Under the pieces are notes generated by a model that worked only from the letters and a program-made list of their open reading frames with translations, was not told the origin of the DNA and searched no databases. Made by a program: the position numbers and the translations under genes. Positions 27,628-36,268 of a stretch of 64,000 nucleotides of DNA are shown here, piece after piece (position 1 is the stretch's first letter; every line of letters starts with the position of its first letter). The DNA comes from CAMLFJ01 sp035524955 (GTDB taxonomy: Bacteria > Methylomirabilota > Methylomirabilia > Rokubacteriales > CSP1-6), in NCBI GenBank assembly GCA_035524955.1, contig DATLFG010000107.1:62001-126000 (forward strand). Reading direction: 5' to 3'.

Positions 27628-28395
27628 TCACTGGCCGCCGGTCACGTCGATGGTGACACCGGTGACGAAGTCGGCGTCGGCGGAGGCCAGGAAGCAGATG
27701 ACCCGGGCCTGGTCCTCGGGGGTGGCCACGCGGCCGAGCGGGATGCGCTTGATCTCGGCGGCCTGCGCGTCCGCGGTGCGGCGCTCCCAGTGCGGCCGGA
27801 TGCGCTCGGACAGCGTCAGGCTCGGCGCGATCGCGTTGACCGTGACGCCGTGGGGGCCGAGCTCGAAGGCGAGCTTGCGGGTGAGCGCGATGATGCCGCC
27901 CTTGGCGGCGGCGTAGGCGCTCGAGCTCGCCTGGCTGAGCCCCCGCCCCGCGATCGAGGAGAGGTTGACGATCTTGCCGCTCCGCTGCCGCTTCATGATC
28001 GGGATCACCGCATGGCAGAAGAGGAACGTCCCGGTCAGGTTGAAGTGGAGCAGCTTCTGCCACTCCTCCAGCGTGAGCTCGTCCAGCAAGGCGGCGGGGC
28101 GGCCGACGACGGTGCTGCCCCCGACCCCGTTGATCAGGATGTCGATGCGCCCGTGGGTCTCGACGGCCCGCCGGACCGCGCCCTCCACGGACGCGGCGTC
28201 GAGGGCATCGGCCCGCACGCCCAGCGCGCGCCCACCCGCGGCGACGATGTCGGCGGTGAGCCGGTCGAGCCCGGCCGGCTCCACGTCGACCCCCACCACG
28301 GTCCCGCCCTCGCGCGCGATGATCATCGCGGTCGCGCGGCCGATGCCGGCGGCCGCCGCCGAGATCAGCGCCACCTTGCCCAGGAATCGGGTCAT
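27628..28395 (-). CDS. SDR family oxidoreductase
   Basis: 255 residues. The glycine motif is unusual (SAAAAGIGRATAMI in place of TGxxxGIG), followed by VDVEP (Asp favouring NAD), a NAG-site variant (INGVGGS), the Ser in VNLSSIAGRG, YAAAKGG as YxxxK, and TGVTIDVTGG at the C terminus. The altered N-terminal motif still allows NAD binding in some SDRs. Substrate unknown. It is transcribed away from the CPXCG gene. Confidence 0.85.
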   Translation of the reverse strand: MTRFLGKVALISAAAAGIGRATAMIIAREGGTVVGVDVEPAGLDRLTADIVAAGGRALGVRADALDAASVEGAVRRAVETHGRIDILINGVGGSTVVGRPAALLDELTLEEWQKLLHFNLTGTFLFCHAVIPIMKRQRSGKIVNLSSIAGRGLSQASSSAYAAAKGGIIALTRKLAFELGPHGVTVNAIAPSLTLSERIRPHWERRTADAQAAEIKRIPLGRVATPEDQARVICFLASADADFVTGVTIDVTGGQ

Positions 28396-28447
28396 GGCTT
28401 GCTCCTCCGCCCGGGACTATACCGCGGAGCGGGTCTACAATGGCGCC

Positions 28448-28627
28448 GTGAGGTACGACTGCGCGTTCTGCGGGGAGGAGAACGACGTCTTCGCCGATGA
28501 GAGCGGCGGCCGCCACCAGACCTTCACGGAGGACTGCACGGTGTGCTGCCGGCCGAACCTCGTCACGCTCCGGTGGGACGACGACGGCGAGGTGCAGATC
28601 GAGGTCGTCCAGGAGTACGAGGCCTGA
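28448..28627 (+). CDS. CPXCG-motif Cys-rich small protein
   Basis: 59 residues with two zinc-knuckle-like pairs: YDCAFCGEEN and EDCTVCCRPN, then LVTLRWDDDG and an acidic end. This is the CPXCG family of single-domain zinc-ribbon-like proteins, function unknown, although the Pro of the name motif is replaced by Ala. The GTG start is preceded by TACAAT at 6 nt, a leaderless-promoter arrangement. Confidence 0.78.
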   Translation: MRYDCAFCGEENDVFADESGGRHQTFTEDCTVCCRPNLVTLRWDDDGEVQIEVVQEYEA

Positions 28628-28652
28628 TCCCGTCCTCGCCGGGTCCTGAGCC

Positions 28653-29117
28653 CTAGAGCCGGCGCGCGCCCACCCAGCGGGTCCGGAACCAGTCGTCGTC
28701 GAGCCGCGCGATCTTGACGCCGCCCGGCTTGGTGGCGTGCACGAAGCGGCCGTCGCCCAGATAGATGCCGTTGTGGCGGAGCCGGTTGAAGAACACGATG
28801 TCGCCCGGGATCAGGTGGGCCCGGTCCACCGGGGTGCCGAGGCGGAACTGCTGCGCGGCGTTGTGGGGCATGGCGACGCCGACCTTGGCGAAGGCGTACA
28901 TGACGAGGCCGGAGCAGTCGAAGCCGGACGGGCTCGAGCCGGCCCAGACGTAGGGCGCGCCCAGGTAGCGGGCCGCCAGGCGCGCCGCGGCCCCGTTACG
29001 GGAGTCCCCCGGCGCCGCCACGGTGGCGGGCGGCTCCGGCGACAGGACCTGCTTCGCGCAGCCGGTGACCGCGAGGAGCAGGACCAGGGCCAGGATCGTG
29101 CGACGCGGCGCCCTCAT
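28653..29117 (-). CDS. NlpC/P60 family cell-wall endopeptidase lipoprotein
   Basis: 154 residues. The lipobox AVTGC20 gives a lipid-anchored protein. The NlpC/P60 domain has the nucleophile Cys68 in FDCSGLVMYAF, the His in RHNGIYLGDGRFVHA and the usual IPGDIVFF segment. It would cleave D-Glu-diaminopimelate bonds in peptidoglycan stem peptides at the outer-membrane or periplasmic face. It is a compact single-domain form without SH3 modules. Confidence 0.9.
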   Translation of the reverse strand: MRAPRRTILALVLLLAVTGCAKQVLSPEPPATVAAPGDSRNGAAARLAARYLGAPYVWAGSSPSGFDCSGLVMYAFAKVGVAMPHNAAQQFRLGTPVDRAHLIPGDIVFFNRLRHNGIYLGDGRFVHATKPGGVKIARLDDDWFRTRWVGARRL

Positions 29118-29181
29118 CTCGATCACCGTACCATGACCCCCCGCGGGACGGGAGGCCTCGGATGCGCGGGGGGGGCTCGCC

Positions 29182-29209
29182 TTGACCGCGCTCGGGCCGG
29201 TGCTAGCAT
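29182..29209 (+). promoter_or_regulatory. Candidate sigma70 promoter giving a leaderless mRNA for the reductase
   Basis: TTGACC (29182-29187) and TAGCAT (29204-29209) are 16 nt apart. The -10 box overlaps the upstream ATG (29208), so transcription would start near the second ATG (29217). This favours 29217 as the translation start on a leaderless transcript. Confidence 0.4.
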
Positions 29210-29216
29210 GAACGCG

Positions 29217-30464
29217 ATGAAGGGGCAGCGGTTCGTCATCATCGGGGCCGCGCTGGCGGGCGCCAGTGCGGCGGTGGCCCTTCGCAAAGAGGGTTTCGAC
29301 GGCCTGATCACGCTGATCGGCGCCGAGCCGCTGATGCCGTACAATCGCCCGCCGCTGTCGAAGGGGTATCTCCGCGGCGAGGACCGCTTCGAGGATCAGC
29401 TCGTCCACCCGCCCGCCCACTACGCCGAGCACGGCATCACCCTGCGGTCGGGCGTCCGCGCCGACGCCATCGATCCGACGCGGAAGGTCGTCTCCCTGGA
29501 GCGCGGCGACGAGGTCCCGTACGATCGGCTCCTGGTGGCCACCGGCGGGCGGAACCGAGCGCTGACGACCCCGGGGGCCGAGCTGCCGGGCATCTTCCAG
29601 CTCCGCACCGTGGAGGACTGCGACCGGATCCGGGCCGCGGCCAAGCCCGGTCGCCGCGCGGTCGTCATCGGCCTCGGCTTCATCGGCTCCGAGGTGGCCG
29701 CGTCGTTCCGTCAAATGGGCGTGGAGGTCACGGCGGTCGAGGGCAACCCGGTGCCGCTGGCCCGCGTGCTCGGCCCGGAGGTCGGCGGGGTGCTAGCCGC
29801 CATCCACCGCGAGAAGGGCGTGGAGCTGGTCCTCGAGGATTCGGTCGCGGCCTTCGAGGGCGCGGGACGGGTCGAGCGGGTGCGGACCAAGAAGGGGCGG
29901 GTGCTCGCGTGCGACTTCGTGGTGGCGGGAATCGGGATCGTGCCCAACGCGGAGCTGCTCGCGGCGGCGGGGGCGGCGGTGGACAACGGCGTGCTCGTGG
30001 ACGAGCGCTGCCGGACCTCGCTGCCCGACGTCTACGCGGCGGGCGACGTCGCGAACCATCTCCACCCCGTCTTCGGGCGCCTGCGCGTCGAGCACTGGAA
30101 CAACGGCTCCCGGCAGGGGCGCGCGGCGGCCCGGGCGATGCTGGACGGCCCCGAGCCCTACGACTACATGCACTCGTTCTGGTCGGATCAGTACGAGCAC
30201 GTCGTCGAGTACATCGGCTTCGCGGCCGCCTGGGACCGACTCGTGTTCCGGGGTGATCCCGCGAGCCGGAAGTTCCTCGGGTTCTATCTGAAGGACGGGG
30301 TCGTGCGCGCGGCGGTGGGGCTCGATCGCGGCGGCGATCCGGAGGACCCCAAGGGCGACAGCGAGCTGGCGGTGGTCGCGGGCCTCATCCGGGGTCGCGT
30401 CCCGGCCGATCCCGGGCGGCTCGCCGACGACGGCGTGGACCTCGAGCGCCTCGCCCACCCGTAG
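29217..30464 (+). CDS. NAD(P)/FAD-dependent ferredoxin/rubredoxin reductase-type oxidoreductase
   Basis: About 415 residues. FAD motif VIIGAALAGASAAVALR, then MPYNRPPLSKGYL, a central NAD motif VVIGLGFIGSEVAASF, and the YAAGDVAN second FAD motif, followed by a C-terminal interface domain (EHWNNGSRQGR). This is the ferredoxin-NAD(P)+ reductase architecture of Rieske oxygenase and P450 systems. Its stop abuts an HdrB-like Fe-S protein gene, so it may supply or take electrons from that protein and the GrdB-like selenoprotein. An alternative ATG is at 29208. Confidence 0.88.
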   Translation: MKGQRFVIIGAALAGASAAVALRKEGFDGLITLIGAEPLMPYNRPPLSKGYLRGEDRFEDQLVHPPAHYAEHGITLRSGVRADAIDPTRKVVSLERGDEVPYDRLLVATGGRNRALTTPGAELPGIFQLRTVEDCDRIRAAAKPGRRAVVIGLGFIGSEVAASFRQMGVEVTAVEGNPVPLARVLGPEVGGVLAAIHREKGVELVLEDSVAAFEGAGRVERVRTKKGRVLACDFVVAGIGIVPNAELLAAAGAAVDNGVLVDERCRTSLPDVYAAGDVANHLHPVFGRLRVEHWNNGSRQGRAAARAMLDGPEPYDYMHSFWSDQYEHVVEYIGFAAAWDRLVFRGDPASRKFLGFYLKDGVVRAAVGLDRGGDPEDPKGDSELAVVAGLIRGRVPADPGRLADDGVDLERLAHP

Positions 30465-30481
30465 TGGTAAACTCCGACATC

Positions 30482-31432
30482 ATGAGCTTCGACTACGGCA
30501 AGTACTTCGGCGAGATCAGACTGACCCACGACCTCCTCTCGAAGAAGGAGGAGCGCACGTGGCTGCTGAAGCCGCCGCGCGACGGCGAGCGGCATGACAT
30601 CGTGCTCTATCTCGGCTGCAACGTGCTGCGAACCTCGCACCTGGTCGAGACGGTGGCCGCGGTCTTCGACCGGCTCGGGCTCGACTACGTGGCCGCAGGC
30701 GGACCGACCTACTGCTGCGGCATCCAGCACCACCGGCGCGGGCAGGAGGCCTCGGGCGAGCGCTACGCCAACCACACCGTCGAGCTGCTGCAGCGCATGG
30801 CGCCGCGCGAGGTCGTGATGTGGTGTCCCTCGTGCATCCAGTTCTACGACGAGGTGCTGCAGGCCGATCTGCCGTTCCCGAAACGCCACACCGCCGAGTT
30901 CCTGGCCGACTGCCTGGACCGCGGGCTCTTCACGTTCACCCGGCGGGTCGAGGCGACTGTGGCGCTGCACTACCACAACGCGACCCCGGCCCGGACACGC
31001 GAAGGGCAGGCGGCGCGCCGGTTGCTGGAGGCGGTGCCCGGGATCACGGTGGTCGAGTTCGAGCCCGACGCGCGCTGGGGGCGCACGTGCACGCCGGCGC
31101 TCCAGGAGCAGCTCGGCCCCGCGGTCTGGCGGCAGATGGCGCTCGACGACATCGACCGGGCGCTCGGCGCGGGGGCCACGCACCTGGCCGGCATCTACCA
31201 TGGCTGCCACCGCGATCAGTGCCGGTTCGAGCGCGCGCGGCCGATCGTGGTCGAGCACTACCTCACGCTGTTCGCGCGGGCGCTCGGCATCGAATTCGAG
31301 GACACCTACAAGCGGTACATGCACATGGGCGATCCTGACCGGATCCTGGAGGACGCCAGCCCCTGCATGGCGGCCAACGGCGTGGCTCCCGAGACGGCAC
31401 GCGGGCTCGTCATCCGGACCTTCTCGTCATGA
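30482..31432 (+). CDS. HdrB-like CCG-domain iron-sulfur protein
   Basis: 316 residues. Two Cys-rich CCG-type regions are visible: GCNVLR with TYCCGIQHH and WCPSC (about residues 42-115), and WGRTC with YHGCHRDQC and a late SPCMAANG (about 195-305). CCG domains bind the noncubane [4Fe-4S] cluster of heterodisulfide reductase HdrB and related proteins. The neighbouring flavin reductase and the overlapping GrdB-like selenoprotein (ATGA) suggest a thiol/disulfide or selenol redox chain. A GTG at 30464 is an alternative start; TAAACT lies 8 nt before ATG 30482. Confidence 0.8.
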   Translation: MSFDYGKYFGEIRLTHDLLSKKEERTWLLKPPRDGERHDIVLYLGCNVLRTSHLVETVAAVFDRLGLDYVAAGGPTYCCGIQHHRRGQEASGERYANHTVELLQRMAPREVVMWCPSCIQFYDEVLQADLPFPKRHTAEFLADCLDRGLFTFTRRVEATVALHYHNATPARTREGQAARRLLEAVPGITVVEFEPDARWGRTCTPALQEQLGPAVWRQMALDDIDRALGAGATHLAGIYHGCHRDQCRFERARPIVVEHYLTLFARALGIEFEDTYKRYMHMGDPDRILEDASPCMAANGVAPETARGLVIRTFSS

Positions 31433-32349
31433 GCGGGCCCGGGATCCAGTTCGCCCCGGAGGACGACGTCCCGATCCGGTACATGGATCGCACGCGCGCG
31501 TACTACCAGGCGCTCGGCTTCGCCCCGTATCGCTGGGCCCACTTCACGGACGCGCCGTTCACCCCGCTCGCCACGCCGCTCGCGCGGGCCCGGGTCGCGC
31601 TGATCACGACCGCGGCGCCCTTCCAGCCGGAGGCCGGCGACCAGGGGCCGCGCGCGCCGTACAATGCGGGGGCGAAGTTCTACCAGGTGTACTCCGCTCC
31701 GATCGACAGCAAGCCCGATCTCCGCATCTCGCACGTGGGCTACGACCGGGCCAACACGGTGCCCGAGGACCTCGACGCCTACTTTCCGCTGGGCCGGCTC
31801 CAGGAAGCCGTCGCGGCGGGACGGATCGGGGGGCTGACCCCGCGCTTCCACGGGGCGCCGACCAATCGGAGTCACCGCGTGACCATGGAGACCGACGCCC
31901 CCGAGCTGCTGCGCTGCTGCCGGGAGGACGCCGCGGACGCCGCGGTCCTGGTTCCGAGCTGACCGGTCTGCCACCAGACCGTGAGTCTGGTCGCCCGGCA
32001 CCTGGAGGCGAACGGCATCCCGACCGTGATCATGGGCTGCGCCAAGGACATCGTGGAGCACTGCGGGGTCCCGCGCTTCGTGTGGAGCGACTTCCCGCTC
32101 GGGAATTCCGCCGGCCGCCCGTTCGACGTGGCGTCCCAGGCCCAGACGCTCGACCTGGCCCTGCGACTGCTGGGGACCGCCCCGGCGGCGCGCACCACGG
32201 TGGCGTCGCCGCTCCACTGGACCGCGGACGCGGCGTGGAAGCACCGGTACCTCGACGTCGGGAAGCTCTCGCCGGAAGAGGTCGCGGAGCGGCGGAAGGA
32301 GTTCGACGTGGTGAAGGCGGTGGCGAAGGCCAAGCGCGAGGGCGCGTGA
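31429..32349 (+). CDS. GrdB/PrdB-like selenoprotein (glycine/betaine/sarcosine/D-proline reductase family), in-frame UGA at codon 178
   Basis: Reading through TGA 31960-31962 joins two frames into a 306-residue protein. Around the UGA the sequence is VLVPS-U178-PVC181-HQTVSLVARHLE, the redox motif of selenoprotein B-type subunits of D-proline and glycine reductases, where Sec is established. The N-terminal part carries RVALITTAAPF and ISHVGYDR, the C-terminal part GIPTVIMG and WSDFPLGN, all family-like. A SECIS hairpin follows (31973-31991). No GrdA, GrdC, GrdD or proline reductase PrdA lies nearby, so the actual substrate is unknown. Neighbours are an HdrB-like protein and a CoA-transferase, both overlapping by 4 nt. 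Confidence 0.9.
31973..31991 (+). promoter_or_regulatory. Predicted bacterial SECIS element of the GrdB-like gene
   Basis: Ten nt after the UGA a perfect 7-bp stem forms between ACCAGAC (31973-31979) and GTCTGGT (31985-31991), with loop CGTGA (31980-31984). The apical loop begins 17 nt after the UGA, within the range known for bacterial SECIS elements, and has GU at positions 2-3 as in the E. coli type. The coding frame is kept through the hairpin. A competing hairpin (31964-31981) overlaps it. Confidence 0.75.
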
Positions 32350-33539
32350 GCAAGCCGTTCGCGGGCGTCCGCATCCTGGACTTCACCCGCTATCTCGCCG
32401 GACCGTACGGGACCTACCAGCTGGCCCTCCTGGGCGCCGACGTCGTCAAGATCGAGTCGCGCGAGGGGGACGAGACCCGCCTCTCCCCCGCCGATGCCAA
32501 GTGGGCCGAGCGGAAGATGGCGCCGTCCTTCCTCTCCATGAACGGTAACAAGCGGTCCATCACGCTCGATCTGAGGCGCCGGGAAGCGATCGAGATCGTC
32601 ACGCGCCTGGTGGTCGGGGCCGACGTGGTCTGGGAGAACTTCCGGGGCGGGGTGATGGACCGCCTCGGGCTCGGCTACGAGGCCCTCTCCGCGATCAATC
32701 CGCGGCTCATCTACTGCGGCGTCTCGGGCTTCGGCCGGACCGGGCCGGAGAAGGCCACCGCGGCCTTCGACGGCAAGCTCCAGGCGATGTCGGGGATCAT
32801 GTCCCTGACCGGTGAGCCGGCCGCGGGCCCCACGCGCGCCGGCTTCGCGCTCTGCGACACCATCGGTGGCATCACCGCCGCGCTGGCGGTGGCGAGCGCG
32901 CTCTACCAGCGGACGCATACCGGGCGCGGGCAGCTCGTGGACGTGGCGATGCTGGACGCGGCGCTCGCGTTCATCGCCGGTCCCGTGTCCGAATACACGG
33001 TGGCCGGCGTCGAGCAGCGCCAGATCGGCAACGGGTCGGTGAGCCGAAAGCCCACCGCGAGCCGCTTCCGCTGTGGGAGTGGATACATCGTTCTGGCGGT
33101 CCTCACCGAGAAGCAGTTCGCCGGCCTGATGAAGGCGATCGGCCGTCCCGACGCGCTGGCCGACCCGCGCTTCAAGGACTGGCCGGCCCGCACCGCCAAC
33201 GAGCCGGCCCTGCGCGAGATCATCGAGCGGGCGCTCGCCTCCGACGACCCCCGCACCTGGGAGGCCCGCCTCACGGCGGCCGACGTGCCCTGCGGCTCGA
33301 TCTGGACGGTGGATGAGATCGTCGGGCACCCGCAGCTCGAGCACCGCGACGTGCTCCAGACGATCGATTCGCGCTACGGCCCGATGCGGCTCGTGGGCGC
33401 CGGGTTCCGCCTGGCGCACGGCAGCCCGGGGATCGACCGGGAGCCGCCCACCCTCGGCGAGCACACCGACGAGATCCTGGCCGAGGCCGGCTACACGGCG
33501 GAGGAGATCGAGCGGCTTCGGCGCGACGCGGTCGTGTGA
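32346..33539 (+). CDS. CaiB/BaiF family III CoA-transferase
   Basis: 397 residues. Family motifs: LDFTRYLAGPYGT, VVKIESREGDETR, NGNKRSITLDLR, VVWENFRGG, LIYCGVSGFG, with the candidate catalytic Asp in ALCDTIGG, and GRGQLVDVAML. The GTG start overlaps the selenoprotein stop (GTGA), so the genes are translationally coupled. It would activate a carboxylate by CoA transfer, perhaps the product or substrate of the preceding redox enzymes. The family III member at 2801 is a distant paralogue next to another Sec protein. Confidence 0.9.
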   Translation: MSKPFAGVRILDFTRYLAGPYGTYQLALLGADVVKIESREGDETRLSPADAKWAERKMAPSFLSMNGNKRSITLDLRRREAIEIVTRLVVGADVVWENFRGGVMDRLGLGYEALSAINPRLIYCGVSGFGRTGPEKATAAFDGKLQAMSGIMSLTGEPAAGPTRAGFALCDTIGGITAALAVASALYQRTHTGRGQLVDVAMLDAALAFIAGPVSEYTVAGVEQRQIGNGSVSRKPTASRFRCGSGYIVLAVLTEKQFAGLMKAIGRPDALADPRFKDWPARTANEPALREIIERALASDDPRTWEARLTAADVPCGSIWTVDEIVGHPQLEHRDVLQTIDSRYGPMRLVGAGFRLAHGSPGIDREPPTLGEHTDEILAEAGYTAEEIERLRRDAVV

Positions 33540-33552
33540 CGGCGGCCCGCCG

Positions 33553-34584
33553 ATGAGGGGCCCGGTGTTGGACGGCGTCGCAACGACGGATCGACACACC
33601 ACGTTCTATCTCGAAGCCGGTGCTCCCGATGCCCCCCTCATCGTGTTCGTGCACGGCTGGCCGGAGCTGTCGCTCTCCTGGCGCCACCAGCTCCCGTGCT
33701 TCGCCGATCTCGGCTTCCGCGCGGTCGCCCCGGACATGCGCGGCTACGGCCGATCCAGCGTGTACCCGCGCCACGAGGACTACGCGCTCGAGCACGCGGT
33801 GCGCGACATGCTCGAGCTGCTCGACGGGCTCGGCCGGGAGAAGGCGGTCTGGGTTGGGCACGACTGGGGGAGCCCGGTAGTGTGGAGCCTGGCGAGCCAC
33901 CACCCGGACCGCTGCTGGGGCGTGGCCAATCTCTGCGTACCGTATCTCGCGGCGGGGTTCTCGCCCAGGAACCTCGTCCCGCTGGTGGATCGCACGGTCT
34001 ATCCGGAGGTGCAGTACCCGGCGGGGCAGTGGGACTACATGCTCTTCTACGAGGAGAGCTTCGACAAGGCGTGCGCCACGTTCGACGCCGACCCGCGCAA
34101 CACGGTCAAGGCGCTCTTCCGCAAGGGGAGCCCCGGCGGCAAGGGCAAGCCGTCGCGGACCGCGCAGACCCGCAAGGACGGCGGCTGGTTCGGTGGCGCC
34201 GGCCGGGCGCCCGACGTGCCGCGGGATGCTGACGTGGTGACCGACGAGGAGCTCGACACGTACGCGGCCGGCCTCGCGCGCAACGGATTCTTCGGCCCGG
34301 ACGCCTGGTACATGAACGCCGAGCGCAACCTGGAGTACGCGAGCCGGGCGAGGGACGGCGGCACGCTCGGCCTGCCCGTCCTGTTCCTGCACGGCGAGCA
34401 CGACTACACCTGCGAGACGGTCAGCTCCCGGCTCGCCGAGCCCATGCGGCGGGACTGCCGGAACCTCACCGAGGTGATCGTGCCGTCCGGGCACTGGATG
34501 GCGCAGGAGAAGCCCCGCGCGGTGAACGCGGCCCTGGCGAGGTGGCTGGCGACCCGGCTCCCGGAGGTATGGCCCGCTCCGTGA
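33553..34584 (+). CDS. Alpha/beta hydrolase, epoxide hydrolase-like
   Basis: 343 residues. HGWPE oxyanion segment, the nucleophile Asp in GHDWGSP, a long cap domain with candidate ring-opening Tyr residues (PYLAAGF, DAWYMNAERN) and the late His in PSGHWMAQEKP, all as in soluble epoxide hydrolases and haloalkane dehalogenases. An Asp nucleophile excludes plain esterases. It starts 13 nt after the CoA-transferase and ends this five-gene plus-strand run. Confidence 0.87.
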   Translation: MRGPVLDGVATTDRHTTFYLEAGAPDAPLIVFVHGWPELSLSWRHQLPCFADLGFRAVAPDMRGYGRSSVYPRHEDYALEHAVRDMLELLDGLGREKAVWVGHDWGSPVVWSLASHHPDRCWGVANLCVPYLAAGFSPRNLVPLVDRTVYPEVQYPAGQWDYMLFYEESFDKACATFDADPRNTVKALFRKGSPGGKGKPSRTAQTRKDGGWFGGAGRAPDVPRDADVVTDEELDTYAAGLARNGFFGPDAWYMNAERNLEYASRARDGGTLGLPVLFLHGEHDYTCETVSSRLAEPMRRDCRNLTEVIVPSGHWMAQEKPRAVNAALARWLATRLPEVWPAP

Positions 34585-34654
34585 CCGAGAGGCGCCCGGC
34601 GACGGCTCGCGCGGACGGGGATTCGCTTCCGGTCGGACGCGAGCCTGGCGGAAA

Positions 34655-35413
34655 CTAGCTCTTCGCTCCCGCCGCCGCGCGGTCCATCAGGTCCTTCGCG
34701 CCCGCCTGGATCCAGGGGAAGAAGCTGGTCATGATGCAGCGCACGCCCTTCCGCGTGTAGCTCTCCACGTTCGCCGCGCTGACCAGGGTACCCGCGGTGC
34801 GCCCTTGGCTTACGATCTTCGCGATCGCCTCGTCCACCGTTCTGTGGACCTCCGGATGCGTCATGTTGCCGATATGGCCCATGGAGGTGGCCAGGTCGTT
34901 GGGGGCCACGAAGAAGACGTCGACGTGGTCGACGGTCAGGATCGCGTCGAGGTTGTTCACGGCCGTGATGTCCTCGATCAGGACGATGAGCAGGCTCTGG
35001 TCGTTGGCGGTCTTGAGGTAGTCGCCCACCCCGAAGCCCTGGCGGCTCGTGAACATGCCGCGCTTGCCGAGCGGGGCGAACTTGGCGGCGTCGACCACCG
35101 CCTGGGCCTCGACGCGGGTGTTGACGTGCGGCACGACTATCCCCTGCGCCCCGCGATCCAGCGTCCGGTAGATGGTGGCGTAGTCGTTGTCCATCACGCG
35201 CACCACGCTGGTCATCCCCCAGAGGTCGCAGGCCCGGGTGAGATTGCCGAGATCGGCGTAGTCCACACCGCCGTGCTCGCCCTCGAGCCAGATGCCGTCG
35301 GCGCCCAGCGGGCCGAGCTGGTCGATCAGGTCGGGATCGTTGGTGCCCGACAGGATGGTCGCCACTTGGCCGGCTGCGAGCTTCTGCTTGACCTTGTTCG
35401 GTCGAATGCTCAT
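34655..35413 (-). CDS. HpcH/HpaI family class II aldolase
   Basis: 252 residues. GADGIWLEGEHG (with the metal-adjacent Glu), VRVMDNDYATIYRTLDRGAQGIVVPHVNT, the LIVLIEDITAVNNLD Glu/Asp metal site and a PNDLATSMGH segment are those of 2-oxo-acid aldolases such as HpcH/HpaI. It would cleave a hydroxy-oxo-acid to pyruvate and an aldehyde with a divalent metal. The ATG at 35413 gives the family start. Upstream on the same strand is the DehI-like gene. Confidence 0.87.
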   Translation of the reverse strand: MSIRPNKVKQKLAAGQVATILSGTNDPDLIDQLGPLGADGIWLEGEHGGVDYADLGNLTRACDLWGMTSVVRVMDNDYATIYRTLDRGAQGIVVPHVNTRVEAQAVVDAAKFAPLGKRGMFTSRQGFGVGDYLKTANDQSLLIVLIEDITAVNNLDAILTVDHVDVFFVAPNDLATSMGHIGNMTHPEVHRTVDEAIAKIVSQGRTAGTLVSAANVESYTRKGVRCIMTSFFPWIQAGAKDLMDRAAAGAKS

Positions 35414-35435
35414 GCGATCGTCCTCTCCTCTCGGG

Positions 35436-36260
35436 TCAGGGGCGGGGCAGCGCGTCGCCGAGCATGCGGCCGAAGACGACCATCTCGGGACTGGTCTTGC
35501 GATACGTGTCGAGCGCGGCCAGCACTTCCGGGAACTGGGCGGCGGGCGGCATCGGAGGCCGGGCGGGCAGCGCCGGCAGGGTGGCGAACACGCGGGGGAT
35601 CCCGGCGTCCACCGCGGCCAGGAGCCGCTGGCCGGCCGCGCGGGTGGCCGCGTCATCGAGATGCGGCCGCAGCACCGTCGCCACGTGGGCGAGGAACGCC
35701 GGCCACGACGCGAGCATCCGGTAGAGCCCGGGGACGAAGATCTGCCCGGCCACGGTGGTGCCGACCGTGGCCAGCACCGCGCGCTGCGCGGGAGGCAGCG
35801 CGGCGGGATCGGCGAGAGCGGGCAGTGGACCCAGGGGCGCCGGTGGTGTCAAGGCGGGCGGGTGTTCGTCGGCGCCCGTCGGGCGCTCGCCGGTGAGGAG
35901 CCGGCGCAGCAGCCCGGACAGCACGAGGTTCACCGGGCTCACGCGGACGAAGCTCGCGCAGGTCGCGCGGATCGCCGCCTCGCCGGCCGCGTCCACCCCC
36001 CACACCGCGAGCGCGTCGCGCGAGAGCGGCGCGAGGCGTGGCACGGCGAGGCCGTCGGCGGCGCGCCAGGCCGCGGCCTGGGCGACCCCGCTCGTGAAGG
36101 CCGGGCCGAGCGCGGCCCACGTCCACTCGAGCCAGCCTGGGCGCGTGGCCAGGTGGCGCTGGAGCGAGGAGACGTAGGGGACGGCCCACAGGCGCCGGAT
36201 CTGGTCGTAGATGCCGGCGATCTCGCCGGTGGCATCGCTCTCCCGCAGCTCGGCCAGCAT
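35436..36260 (-). CDS. DehI-like (2-haloacid dehalogenase family I) protein
   Basis: 274 residues. The start MLAELRESDATGEIAGIYDQIRRL and PYVSSLQRHLATRPGWLEW, together with a second similar helical half after about residue 160 (GLYRMLASWPAFLAHVATVL), fit the pseudo-duplicated DehI family (halocarboxylic acid dehalogenases acting on both 2-haloacid enantiomers). The assignment rests on pattern recognition; catalytic residues were not verified, and many environmental members have unproven activity. Between an aldolase and an amidase on the same strand. Confidence 0.68.
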   Translation of the reverse strand: MLAELRESDATGEIAGIYDQIRRLWAVPYVSSLQRHLATRPGWLEWTWAALGPAFTSGVAQAAAWRAADGLAVPRLAPLSRDALAVWGVDAAGEAAIRATCASFVRVSPVNLVLSGLLRRLLTGERPTGADEHPPALTPPAPLGPLPALADPAALPPAQRAVLATVGTTVAGQIFVPGLYRMLASWPAFLAHVATVLRPHLDDAATRAAGQRLLAAVDAGIPRVFATLPALPARPPMPPAAQFPEVLAALDTYRKTSPEMVVFGRMLGDALPRP

Positions 36261-36268
36261 GACGTCGC

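Noticed and set aside
31964..31981. Perfect 7-bp hairpin as the GrdB-like SECIS
   Set aside because: Its loop starts only 8 nt after the UGA, too close for a bacterial SECIS; the overlapping hairpin at 31973-31991 has the right spacing.
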